Shown piece by piece: positions 56,139 through 63,761 of a DNA stretch of 64,000 bases (position 1 is the first letter of the stretch; each line of letters starts with the position of its first letter). The DNA is taken from the NCBI RefSeq assembly GCF_031583145.1, contig NZ_CP134050.1, positions 1,574,501 through 1,638,500 of the forward strand. Direction: 5' to 3'. The position numbers and the translations under genes were made by a program. The DNA is from Brevibacillus brevis. Its GTDB lineage: Bacteria; Bacillota; Bacilli; Brevibacillales; Brevibacillaceae. Below the pieces are notes generated by a model. The model had not been told where the DNA came from. It was given only the letters and a program-made list of their open reading frames with translations, and did not search any database.

Positions 56139-56153
56139 TGATTGATCACTAAC
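56139..56153. promoter_or_regulatory. Third copy of the TetR operator, after the epimerase gene
   Basis: TGATTGATCACTAAC lies five bases past the epimerase stop codon, in the convergent gap before the LysR gene end. It matches the operators at 54496 and 55123 but no gene starts here. Confidence 0.6.
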
Positions 56154-56195
56154 ACATGCTGCGCAGCCGCGGACGTGGGCTGAGGGAGGTCCAGC

Positions 56196-57050
56196 CTACA
56201 GTCCGCTGTGATTGATCATCTCGGCAAAAGCGGCAAAGGCTTTGCTGGAGAATCGATCCTTACGGTGGATCAGGCTCGTGCTCGTCACGCCGTACTGCTC
56301 CGGAATCGCATACGCGGCGAGGGATTGATACTCTCCCGACAAGACGGAAGTGGGAAGCACTGTCGCTGCAAGACCGGATTTGACGCAAGTCAGGAGGGTT
56401 TCAAGCGAGCTGATTTCGATGATGCCGGCAAACGGAATGCCGATGCTCTCCAGCCATTCCTCCAGCACTTTCCGGAACGGGCATCCTTTGGGATGGACCG
56501 CCCATTTCGTCTTGTGCAAGTCAGGGTAACCGCTGCCTGTGTCTTTGCACAGCAAGACCAATTCATCGCGCATGACATACCCGGTTGCCAGCATTGGCGA
56601 CCGTACCTCGCCCGAGACGAAGGCGCCATCCAACTGGTGATTCATGACCATCGACACAAGATCCGGGGAAACGCCGGTGACGATGGACAGGGACACATCC
56701 GGATAGCGGTTTTGAAACTTTGCCAACGTGTCCATAAAGGTTCCGCAGGTAGCGGTTTCCACCACCCCGATCGCCAGCGGACCGCTCGGGTAGGATTTCT
56801 CCCGGACGGCTTTTATGGATTCCTCCGCCAAATTCACGATCGTAAGTGCGTAGTCCCGGAAGACCGTTCCTTTGTCCGTCAGAGTCACCCCCTTGGGGTG
56901 CCGGTGAAATAAGGGAACGCCCAGCTCGGTCTCCAGCTTGCGAATCCGGGCCGTCACATTCGACTGGACATACTCCAGCCGTTCGGCCGCTCGGGATACG
57001 TTCCCTTCAGCCGCCACCGCCAAAAAAACCTTGAGATCCGTGAGTTCCAT
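56196..57050 (-). CDS. LysR-family transcriptional regulator
   Basis: The helix-turn-helix (MELTDLKVFLAVAAEGNVSR, AAERLEYVQSNVTARIRKLE) is followed by a LysR substrate domain (GPLAIGVVETATCGTFMDTL). It is close to the YtlI/CzcR-like Bacillus group. ATG 57050 is the family start; a GTG at 57071 would add seven residues. It is divergent from a paired SMR transporter and probably activates or represses it in response to a substrate. Confidence 0.9.
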   Translation of the reverse strand: MELTDLKVFLAVAAEGNVSRAAERLEYVQSNVTARIRKLETELGVPLFHRHPKGVTLTDKGTVFRDYALTIVNLAEESIKAVREKSYPSGPLAIGVVETATCGTFMDTLAKFQNRYPDVSLSIVTGVSPDLVSMVMNHQLDGAFVSGEVRSPMLATGYVMRDELVLLCKDTGSGYPDLHKTKWAVHPKGCPFRKVLEEWLESIGIPFAGIIEISSLETLLTCVKSGLAATVLPTSVLSGEYQSLAAYAIPEQYGVTSTSLIHRKDRFSSKAFAAFAEMINHSGL

Positions 57051-57083
57051 CCGGTTGATCCGTCCCTTCACAAGGTATCAAGA

Positions 57084-57115
57084 ATAATGATACGTACATC
57101 GTTATCAATCATTAT
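57084..57115. promoter_or_regulatory. LysR-type binding region between regulator and SMR genes
   Basis: ATAATGAT (57084-57091) and ATCATTAT (57108-57115) form a perfect 8+8 inverted repeat with a 16-base centre containing a second partial dyad. The location in the divergent gap suits LysR binding. Confidence 0.6.
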
Positions 57116-57178
57116 ACGTTATGTGATAGCTGGTTTACACTATGGATACGAAAAGGAACCAACAAGGGGAGAAGAGAC

Positions 57179-57559
57179 GTGCAAAAGGAATGGCTGTTAT
57201 TGTTCCTGGCCGGGATTTTCGAGGTGGTGTGGGTATCGGGATTGAAGCATGCGACAGCATGGTGGGAATGGCTGATTACCCTCACCGCGATCTGGTTTAG
57301 TTTCAAGGTGTTGATTGATGCCGCGAAAAAATTGCCCATCGGGACGGTGTACGCGGTCTTTACGGGACTCGGCACGGCTGGAACCGTGATGACGGAGATT
57401 TTGCTGCTGCAGGAGCCGGCTCACCCGCTCAAGCTCGCATTCATTGCGACGCTCTCGGCCGGTGTGATCGGGCTGAAGCTGGTCACCAAGGATCAAGGTG
57501 AAAAGGCTAGGAGGAAGGAACATGGAGTGGATCGCGTTGTTCATCGCCGGTCTGTGTGA
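57179..57559 (+). CDS. SMR-family efflux subunit, first of a pair
   Basis: Four membrane segments and the essential Glu in FLAGIFEVVWVSGLKHAT identify a small multidrug resistance protein. It starts at GTG 57179 with GGGGAGAAGAG upstream. The C-terminal tail (about 20 basic residues) is longer than in EmrE because the frame continues into the second gene. Paired SMR genes form heterodimers (as YkkCD or EbrAB). Such pairs can export cationic drugs or guanidinium-type metabolites. Confidence 0.9.
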   Translation: MQKEWLLLFLAGIFEVVWVSGLKHATAWWEWLITLTAIWFSFKVLIDAAKKLPIGTVYAVFTGLGTAGTVMTEILLLQEPAHPLKLAFIATLSAGVIGLKLVTKDQGEKARRKEHGVDRVVHRRSV

Positions 57560-57836
57560 GGTTCTCGGCGTTTTTGCTATCAAACGCGTGACGGAGCACC
57601 GCAGTTTGCTTTCGTACCTGTTGCTGGTCGTCGCGTTTGGGGCTAGCTTTTCGCTCTTGATGTTTGCCATGACGCGTATTTCCATGGGCACCGCTTACGC
57701 CGTCTGGACGGGTATCGGGACTGTGGGGAGCGCAGTCCTGGGAATGTTCGCTTTCGGCGAACCGAAGGAGTGGAGGCGTCTCTTGTTCATCTGCCTGATT
57801 CTCGTCTCCGCGGTCGGTTTAAAATGGATATCGTGA
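57522..57836 (+). CDS. SMR-family efflux subunit, second of a pair
   Basis: About 104 residues, four membrane segments, with the conserved Glu in FIAGLCEVLGVFAIKR and the loop ISMGTAYAVWTGIGTVGS. AGGAGGAAGG precedes ATG 57522. It overlaps the first SMR gene by 38 bases, which couples translation and keeps the subunits in equal amounts. Confidence 0.9.
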   Translation: MEWIALFIAGLCEVLGVFAIKRVTEHRSLLSYLLLVVAFGASFSLLMFAMTRISMGTAYAVWTGIGTVGSAVLGMFAFGEPKEWRRLLFICLILVSAVGLKWIS

Positions 57837-57886
57837 TGGGGGACGGAGCTGCGGATGCCTCCCTAGTTTTTCGATGGATGTTTGAA

Positions 57887-57927
57887 AAAACAACTTCACT
57901 GACCAGTGCTGTCAGTGAAGTTGTTTT
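57887..57927 (+). terminator. Strong terminator after the SMR pair
   Basis: A perfect 17-bp stem (57887-57903 with 57911-57927) around CAGTGCT, ending in four T. Confidence 0.92.
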
Positions 57928-58086
57928 ATGATAGAAGCAAGCTCAGCCTTATGACCCGGCATCCTTACCAGGAAGGACAGTCATCCGCGAATCGGAGACC
58001 GTTCATTTTTACACCGGCTTCGGCAAGGAGATTCTATGATGGAAAAGCGAGTATCCACCCCAATAAAACTTACGGAGGTCAAGTGA

Positions 58087-58584
58087 ATGTTTACGAAAAC
58101 CAGTGATTTTCTTACCGAATGGAAACAGGAAACGGCCATCACCCAACGGCTGCTGGATGCGCTGACAGACGATTCTTTGAATCAGGAGGTGGCTCCCGGT
58201 TACCGGACGCTTGGTCAGCTCGCCTGGCACATTGCCTGGTCGCTTTCTTACCTCAAAGACCTCGGCCTGAATGTGAGCAAACCGGCCGGAGAAGAAGCTG
58301 CTCCCGAATCGGCTGCTTTCATCGCCAGCGAGTACTGCCGACTGTCCGCGGAGCTCCTGCAGGCGGTGGAAAGCGAGTGGCCAGATGAGGTACTGGGACA
58401 GACGGTAAACCTCTTTGGACAGGACTGGCATCTCGGAAGGACCCTCCGTTTCGTGATTCAGCACGAAGTCCACCATCGCGGCCAACTGACGATTCTGATG
58501 CGTCAGGCCGGCCTGTCCGTGCCAGGAGTGTACGGCCCGACCCGCGACGAGTGGATCGAAAAGGGGCAAAAACCGCTGTTGTAG
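58087..58584 (+). CDS. DinB-family protein
   Basis: The 165-residue four-helix protein has the metal-ligand histidines expected in DinB/YfiT folds: His in GQLAWHIAWS (about residue 48) and the HEVHHRGQLT motif near residue 137. Many members act as thiol-dependent transferases or hydrolases, often with bacillithiol, but the substrate here is unknown. It stands alone between two terminators. Confidence 0.88.
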   Translation: MFTKTSDFLTEWKQETAITQRLLDALTDDSLNQEVAPGYRTLGQLAWHIAWSLSYLKDLGLNVSKPAGEEAAPESAAFIASEYCRLSAELLQAVESEWPDEVLGQTVNLFGQDWHLGRTLRFVIQHEVHHRGQLTILMRQAGLSVPGVYGPTRDEWIEKGQKPLL

Positions 58585-58629
58585 GACTTTCAACAACCGT
58601 TGCAAGTTGCAGGTACGAGAAAGAGATGG

Positions 58630-58660
58630 AAGGCAGCCGATGGAGATCAGCTGCCTTTTG
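58630..58660 (+). terminator. Terminator of the DinB gene
   Basis: AAGGCAGC (58630-58637) pairs with GCTGCCTT (58650-58657), followed by TTTG. Confidence 0.85.
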
Positions 58661-58840
58661 TCAAATGGACGGGAAAATCGTTCAGTAAAAAGATGAAGCG
58701 GGACTGCGATGGGAGGTTGTATCGAGTGCGTTTAGACGTAACGCCTCCTTTTACCGGCAATAGATGCAACTTATAGGTGCACGCTCCAACTTGACTGCCC
58801 GCTGTAACAGATGCCACCCCTTTGGGTGGTTTTTTGTTTC
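58661..58840 (+). ncRNA. Unexplained structured transcript ending in its own terminator
   Basis: A terminator (CCACCC, CTTT, GGGTGG, six T; 58814-58835) follows 150 bases that contain no preceding gene, since the DinB gene is already terminated at 58660. Within them GGGAGG (about 58710) faces CCTCC (about 58744), and GCGTT-TAGACGT-AACGC forms an inner hairpin. A 27-codon frame also exists (ATG 58693). It may be a small RNA or a leader/riboswitch-type element upstream of the metal-binding gene. No promoter is certain. Confidence 0.4.
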
Positions 58841-58841
58841 T

Positions 58842-58857
58842 GTTCATATTGCGTTCA
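58842..58857 (+). promoter_or_regulatory. Direct repeat, possible OmpR-type regulator site
   Basis: GTTCA at 58842-58846 and 58853-58857 recur at an 11-base period, the usual geometry for OmpR/PhoB-type regulators, 62 bases before a gene cluster that encodes one. Confidence 0.4.
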
Positions 58858-58918
58858 CGAAGGTGCTTTACAGTGTCTCTATGACGGTAAACCGGAATTT
58901 CACTGGAGGAATGTGTGA

Positions 58919-59752
58919 ATGGATAAATGGGTAATCGGAGCGATTCTGTATGTGGCGGTGGTCATAGGCGGTTTTACGGTCTATGAAAACGTGACCGCCG
59001 ATGATACGCAGGCCGTTGCTTTGACTGCGCATGACGGCAACGAAAATCACGGCACGCAGCATGAAGGGAACGGGGCGCATGGCACTGATTTGCATGAAGG
59101 CAGGAATCGTGAGGTCCATACGTTTGTTCAAGCGGGTGAAAAGGAAATCAGGATTTATCTAAAAGACAAGGCGGGAAATCCGGTAAATGAACTAGAAGTA
59201 AATCACGAGAAAATTCTCCATTTTATTGTCGTGGATGAGCATTTGCAGAAGTATTTCCACTTGCACCCGGAACAGACAGGAGAGGGTCAGTTTACAATCA
59301 AAAACCCCTTGCCGGAAGGTTTTTATCAGGCGTTCATTGACGTGAAGCCGAGAGATCTTGCTTACCAGGTAACGCCGGTCCCGTTTATCGTCGGCCATCC
59401 ACGCGTATCCGATCAGAACCCCCGGCTAGAGCCGGATCGTACGCTGACTCAACAGATCGATGGAGAAACCGTTACTCTAAAGATGAGCAGCTTTGCGATC
59501 AATCAGCCGGTCACTCTGACGTTTGAATTGGACAAAACCAGCTTAACTCCATATTTAGGCGCCTTGGGCCATGTAGTGATCGTAGACGAAGGCGCGCAGC
59601 AGTATCTTCATGTTCACCCAGCCCAACAGGAGGAACCCGTCTTTGAGACACGATTCGAGCAGCCCGGGATCTATAAAATTTGGGCGGAATTCAAACAGAA
59701 TGGAAAAGTAAGGGCATTTCCTTTTGTAGTCGAAATAAAGGGAGAGAAATAA
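58919..59752 (+). CDS. Membrane-anchored His-rich protein with two HxHP domains
   Basis: One N-terminal membrane segment (residues 5-21) is followed by a His-rich linker (38-67, with HDGNENHGTQHEG and NGAHGTDLHEG). Two related beta-rich domains of about 90 residues follow. Each contains a matching core: HFIVVDEHLQKYFHLHPEQ (101-119) and HVVIVDEGAQQYLHVHPAQ (218-236). The repeated H-x-H-P and linker histidines suggest metal binding (copper or zinc) outside the membrane. A two-component system follows directly, so it may be a sensor accessory or metal-buffering protein. I know of no defined function. Confidence 0.8.
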   Translation: MDKWVIGAILYVAVVIGGFTVYENVTADDTQAVALTAHDGNENHGTQHEGNGAHGTDLHEGRNREVHTFVQAGEKEIRIYLKDKAGNPVNELEVNHEKILHFIVVDEHLQKYFHLHPEQTGEGQFTIKNPLPEGFYQAFIDVKPRDLAYQVTPVPFIVGHPRVSDQNPRLEPDRTLTQQIDGETVTLKMSSFAINQPVTLTFELDKTSLTPYLGALGHVVIVDEGAQQYLHVHPAQQEEPVFETRFEQPGIYKIWAEFKQNGKVRAFPFVVEIKGEK

Positions 59753-59754
59753 AA

Positions 59755-60435
59755 GTGGCAAAGGTACTCGTGGTAGATGATGACGCTCATATCCGAGAGC
59801 TGGTCCGTTTGTATTTGGAGGATGAAGGCTTTGACATCATCGAGAAAGCGAATGGACAAGAAGCGTTGGAATACGCGGAGAATCATCGGGTTGATCTGGT
59901 GATCCTCGATATTATGATGCCAAAAATGGACGGTTGGGCTTTGTGCGAGAATCTCCGTGAATTCGGTGAGATGCCAATATTGATGATCACCGCGAAAGGA
60001 GAGGCCACTGACCGAATCAAAGGATTTAAACTCGGCACGGATGATTATTTGGTGAAACCCTTTGACCCGGTGGAGCTGGTTCTTCGGGTAAAGGCTTTGC
60101 TAAAGCGGTACCGCATCTCTACCGCCAGCAAGATTCAGCTGGGAGGCATTACGTTAGACCGGAAAAGTTATCACGTCATCTATCATGATGGGCGAACCGC
60201 GACACTTCCCATGAAAGAATTCGAGGTATTGTACAAACTGGGCAGCCATCCAGGGCAGTTATTTACCCGGGACAATCTCATTGAACAGATCTGGGGAATC
60301 GACTATGAAGGTGATGAACGGACGGTAGATGTCCACATTAAGAGGCTGCGGGAGAGGTTCACGGACTGCGAGTCTGATTTTCGCATTGTCACGATCCGGG
60401 GGCTTGGTTATCGCCTGGAGGTGTATTCGAATTAA
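59755..60435 (+). CDS. OmpR/PhoB-family response regulator
   Basis: The receiver domain has acidic Asp8/Asp9, phosphorylated Asp52 (LDIMMPKMDGW) and Lys in DYLVKPFDP. A winged-helix effector follows (PMKEFEVLYKLGSHPGQLFT, VDVHIKRLRERF). The start is GTG 59755 with AAGGGAGAG upstream; the longer open frame overlaps the preceding gene. Two bases separate it from that gene, and the kinase frame overlaps its end, so all three are one transcription unit. Confidence 0.93.
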   Translation: MAKVLVVDDDAHIRELVRLYLEDEGFDIIEKANGQEALEYAENHRVDLVILDIMMPKMDGWALCENLREFGEMPILMITAKGEATDRIKGFKLGTDDYLVKPFDPVELVLRVKALLKRYRISTASKIQLGGITLDRKSYHVIYHDGRTATLPMKEFEVLYKLGSHPGQLFTRDNLIEQIWGIDYEGDERTVDVHIKRLRERFTDCESDFRIVTIRGLGYRLEVYSN

Positions 60436-61786
60436 ATCGCTGTACACTCGCGTCGTGTTGGTCTTTATCTGCATTGTAATGCTGAGCCTGTTCGCCGCTT
60501 TTCTAATCAGTACCTGGATGTTCGAAGGGCGGACGCATCATTTTATAGAAGAAACGTTGGTAAAAGACGCCAAAAACATCATCCAAGCATACCAGTCGAA
60601 CTCTTCTGCGGAGTTGGGTCCGTTTGTGCAAAGCTTTTCCGGCCTTTCTATTTACACGATCCAACTATTCGATAAAGAAGGTACGCCACTGCTAGAAGAA
60701 ACAGAGCCCATGCAAGTGGAACAGAGTCAGATCGAGCAGGTGCTTGGCGGCAACATGGCACGCGGTCTCGATGTAGAAACGCACGGACTACCATTGGTGG
60801 GGGTCCCTTTTTCCGTGAAGGGCGATCCCTATGCTTTGTTTCTCACATTGGATAAGAATACCGTGGAGCAAGAGCAAGAAAACATGCCTTGGATTCATGC
60901 CTTGTATATTCTTGTTCTGTTTATTGGCAGCTTTCTGATTTTGATAGCCGCCCGCTATGTCGTAAATCCGATCACGCGGTTAACGGAAGCAACCAGAAGG
61001 ATGGCAAAAGGGAACTTCGATCCCAGGAGCCAACCTCTGAATCGCAAGGACGAAATTGGTCAACTTAGCGTGAGCTTTCATGAAATGGCAAAAGAGCTTG
61101 CGAAACTGGATCAGATGCGGAAAGACTTTGTTGCGAGTGTCTCTCATGAGATTCAGTCACCGTTAACTTCCATTTCGGGATTTACGAAAGCTTTAAAGCA
61201 GAAGAAAATGAGCGAAGAGAGTCGGCTCCGTTATTTGACGATTATCGAGGAGGAGAGCGAGAGGTTGTCACGCTTGGGGCAGCATTTGCTTCAGCTCTCT
61301 TATTTACAGCAGGAGCAGCGTCCATTACAGGCGACTGCATACCGGTTGGATGAGCAGCTGCGGAGGGTTGTCATCACATTGGAGCCTTTGTGGACCGCAA
61401 AAGAGATCAACATGGATATAGATCTTGAGGCAATCACCGTTCGTGCGGACAAAGACCAATTGGATCAGGTGTGGATTAACTTGCTGAACAACGCGATCAA
61501 GTTCACAGGGCCTCACGGTACGATACGCATCCGCTTGACGGAGAAGGCTCATCACCATATCGTCTCGATAACAGACAGTGGGATCGGCATCCCGGAAGAA
61601 GAATTTGTCCATATTTTCAAACCGTTCCACAAAGTAGATAAAGCCCGCAGCAGTTCTGTAAAAGGAAATGGGCTTGGCTTATCCATCGTCAAGCAAATCA
61701 TCGATCTCCATAACGGAGAAATCCATGTGTCCAGCAGTCTTGGTACCGGAACAGTTTTTACGGTCACACTGCCGCGTGAAAACTAG
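60431..61786 (+). CDS. Sensor histidine kinase
   Basis: Two membrane segments (about 8-30 and 155-176 from the chosen start) flank an extracellular region of about 125 residues. HAMP, HisKA (phosphorylated His in ASVSHEIQSPLTSIS) and HATPase_c follow (N box NLLNNAIKF, G boxes DSGIGIPEEE and GNGLGLSIVKQ). No ATG or GTG fits: GGAGGTG at 60417-60423 lies seven bases before ATT 60431, giving a natural N-terminus; TTG 60404 is the other option, without a good ribosome-binding site. It is the partner of the response regulator. Confidence 0.88.
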   Translation: MKSLYTRVVLVFICIVMLSLFAAFLISTWMFEGRTHHFIEETLVKDAKNIIQAYQSNSSAELGPFVQSFSGLSIYTIQLFDKEGTPLLEETEPMQVEQSQIEQVLGGNMARGLDVETHGLPLVGVPFSVKGDPYALFLTLDKNTVEQEQENMPWIHALYILVLFIGSFLILIAARYVVNPITRLTEATRRMAKGNFDPRSQPLNRKDEIGQLSVSFHEMAKELAKLDQMRKDFVASVSHEIQSPLTSISGFTKALKQKKMSEESRLRYLTIIEEESERLSRLGQHLLQLSYLQQEQRPLQATAYRLDEQLRRVVITLEPLWTAKEINMDIDLEAITVRADKDQLDQVWINLLNNAIKFTGPHGTIRIRLTEKAHHHIVSITDSGIGIPEEEFVHIFKPFHKVDKARSSSVKGNGLGLSIVKQIIDLHNGEIHVSSSLGTGTVFTVTLPREN

Positions 61787-61814
61787 CAAACCAGAGAAGA
61801 ACAATCCAGCTGCG

Positions 61815-61849
61815 AAAAAATATCGCCCCGAATGGGCGGTATTTTTTTA
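61815..61849 (+). terminator. Terminator after the histidine kinase gene
   Basis: CGCCC, CGAAT, GGGCG with flanking A/T pairs and seven T. The DJ-1-like gene starts 115 bases later and may have its own promoter or depend on readthrough. Confidence 0.85.
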
Positions 61850-61964
61850 TTCATGCCATGTCAGTTCATATGGAGTTCATCCAGCTGCATTATGGTAGCT
61901 ACAGAGAGTGAACACGAAGATGAGAAAGCATTTGCAAAAAATTTTGCCCAGAGGAGAATCGAAG

Positions 61965-63359
61965 ATGAAGGTTTTCTTACGTATCGTTGTCTATGTCATG
62001 ACGTTCGTTATCCTATTCGGAGGGATCGGTGCGTTCGGATATCATCGCTCCAAGCAGGAATATTGGTTACCCGTTCGGCAGGCACCCATGCCAGCCCTTC
62101 AAGGCGTGAGCGTCCCTGCACACGATCCAAAAAAGCCTACAGTAGCTGTCCTGTTATCCAATTCGACGACAGAAGTGTTTGATTTTATGGTTCCGTATGA
62201 AATGTTTGCGATGACAGAGTCTTATAACGTGTATGCAGTAGCCCCGGACAAAAACGTGAAGTCACTCTCGGGCGGCTTGGACCTGATGCCGCACTATTCT
62301 ATTGATGAACTGGACCGATTATTAGGGAAAAGTCCCGACCTTATTGTGATCCCGGCCATGCCGATAGTTGACGAAGCAAAGTATAAACCGGTCCGGGCAT
62401 GGATTCAAAAACATTCGGATACGAAGCTGTTGAGCATTTGCGCCGGAGCGTTGAATCTGGCCGATACAGGTTTATTAAAAGGGAAAGAAGCAACTACGGA
62501 CTGGAAAAGTTTTGGCTTTCACGAGATCGATTCCTATCCGGAAACAAAATGGAGAAGAGATGTGCGTTACGTCGCCGACGGGAACATCGTCGCTTCCGCA
62601 GCTCTCACTTCAGGAATCGATGCCGTCCTCTATGTCATCTCGCAGCAATTAGGCGAACCGATGGCGGAGAAAATAGCGAAAGAGATGAATTACCCTTCTT
62701 ATCATTTCGTAAAAAATCCAAAGGCAGACCCCTATTATCTTGATGCAGCCGAATGGATCTACACGTTCAACCTAGCATTCCAATGGAACCAAAAAAGCGC
62801 AGGAGTATGGTTGTACAACGGGATGGACGACGGAGCACTTGCGACGATTTTTGATACGTATGCCGCTTCCGGAACAACAAAGGTGCACACCATCTCGGAC
62901 GCCAAGCAGCCGGTCGTTACGAAGTATCACCTGAATCTGGTCGCGAGATATCAAATGTCGAATGCGCCAAAGCTCGATCGCATGTTCGTTCCCGGAGTAG
63001 AGGCGGAGTCTCTCGCTGCAAAGGATGTCAAACAGTGGAATGCAACGGGTAACAATGTGGTGCCAGCGTTCATTCACAGCGGCTCCGCTGCCAGATTTAT
63101 CTTTGATGCGCCGCTTGAGGATTTAGCCAGACAAGAGGACGTCCTAACCGCCAAATACGGTGCGAAGCGATTGGAATACCGTGCCGCCAATCTGAACTTC
63201 GAAGGCAGACCATTTTCCTATGAAGCTTTCGGTATACCTGTTTTGCTATGCGCAGCAGCATGGCTCACTGCTTTCTATTTGGATCGGCGATTCATTCGAA
63301 AAGGAAAAGCGTGTACATCGGCGTCGATCCGGTCGGCGGCACTATCGAAAGAAGGTTAA
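61965..63359 (+). CDS. Membrane-anchored DJ-1/PfpI-family protein
   Basis: An N-terminal TM (about 5-26), a DJ-1/PfpI glutamine-amidotransferase-like domain (about 58-230) with nucleophile-elbow Cys159 in LLSICAGALNLADTGLL, a further region of about 170 residues (a possible second, degenerate DJ-1-like unit: GALATIFDTYAAS), and a C-terminal TM (IPVLLCAAAWLTAFYL). The Cys elbow resembles the ligand domain of GATase1-AraC regulators, but no HTH is present. Both ends are in the membrane, so the domain sits outside the cell. GAGGAG precedes ATG 61965. The role is unknown; position suggests a link to the two-component system. Confidence 0.78.
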   Translation: MKVFLRIVVYVMTFVILFGGIGAFGYHRSKQEYWLPVRQAPMPALQGVSVPAHDPKKPTVAVLLSNSTTEVFDFMVPYEMFAMTESYNVYAVAPDKNVKSLSGGLDLMPHYSIDELDRLLGKSPDLIVIPAMPIVDEAKYKPVRAWIQKHSDTKLLSICAGALNLADTGLLKGKEATTDWKSFGFHEIDSYPETKWRRDVRYVADGNIVASAALTSGIDAVLYVISQQLGEPMAEKIAKEMNYPSYHFVKNPKADPYYLDAAEWIYTFNLAFQWNQKSAGVWLYNGMDDGALATIFDTYAASGTTKVHTISDAKQPVVTKYHLNLVARYQMSNAPKLDRMFVPGVEAESLAAKDVKQWNATGNNVVPAFIHSGSAARFIFDAPLEDLARQEDVLTAKYGAKRLEYRAANLNFEGRPFSYEAFGIPVLLCAAAWLTAFYLDRRFIRKGKACTSASIRSAALSKEG

Positions 63360-63411
63360 TCGCGATGGGGAACGCCAGTGAAGCGTATGTATTCTACCCG
63401 CCCCATGCCAG

Positions 63412-63440
63412 TTGACACCGCCATCGTATTTCACTATACT
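63412..63440 (+). promoter_or_regulatory. sigma-A promoter of tyrS
   Basis: TTGACA (63412-63417), 17 bases, TATACT (63435-63440): a near-consensus promoter for the T-box leader. Confidence 0.9.
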
Positions 63441-63715
63441 GTCTGTAACTTGATATGCAATACGTTGAAAGAGCCCAGTAGCAGCTCGGTCCCTGTTCTA
63501 GAAAGCCGGGGGTTGATGGAACCCGGTACATACCCGGCTGGCGAATTACACTCTGGAGTATCTCGGGTAATGCCGAGCGGAAGCGGCGAACGATATCTCG
63601 CCGAGAGTGGCATGAATGGCTGGCGCCTGGCGCGTAAGGCCATACGTGCAAGCTGGGTGGTAACACGGTTCGCAATCGTCCCTGTCTGTAAAAGACACGG
63701 GGCGTTTTTATTTTC
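63441..63715 (+). promoter_or_regulatory. Tyrosine T-box riboswitch
   Basis: Stem I contains GGGTTGATGGAACCCGG and GAATTACACTCTGGAGT. In the latter, TAC at 63547-63549 is in the specifier position, a Tyr codon fitting the downstream gene. The T-box proper reads AGCTGGGTGGTAACACGG (63651-63668). The terminator pairs CGTCCCTGTCT (63677-63687) with GACACGGGGCG, then T residues. Uncharged tRNA-Tyr would stabilise the antiterminator and allow tyrS transcription. Confidence 0.93.
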
Positions 63716-63761
63716 CCGCGAGAAAATGGTGCGAGGAAAGATCCATGATAGAAGGAGTGAA

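Noticed and set aside
57072..57178. Guanidine (ykkC-type) riboswitch before the SMR pair
   Set aside because: The gap is too short and lacks the conserved ykkC motifs; the LysR dyad explains regulation better.
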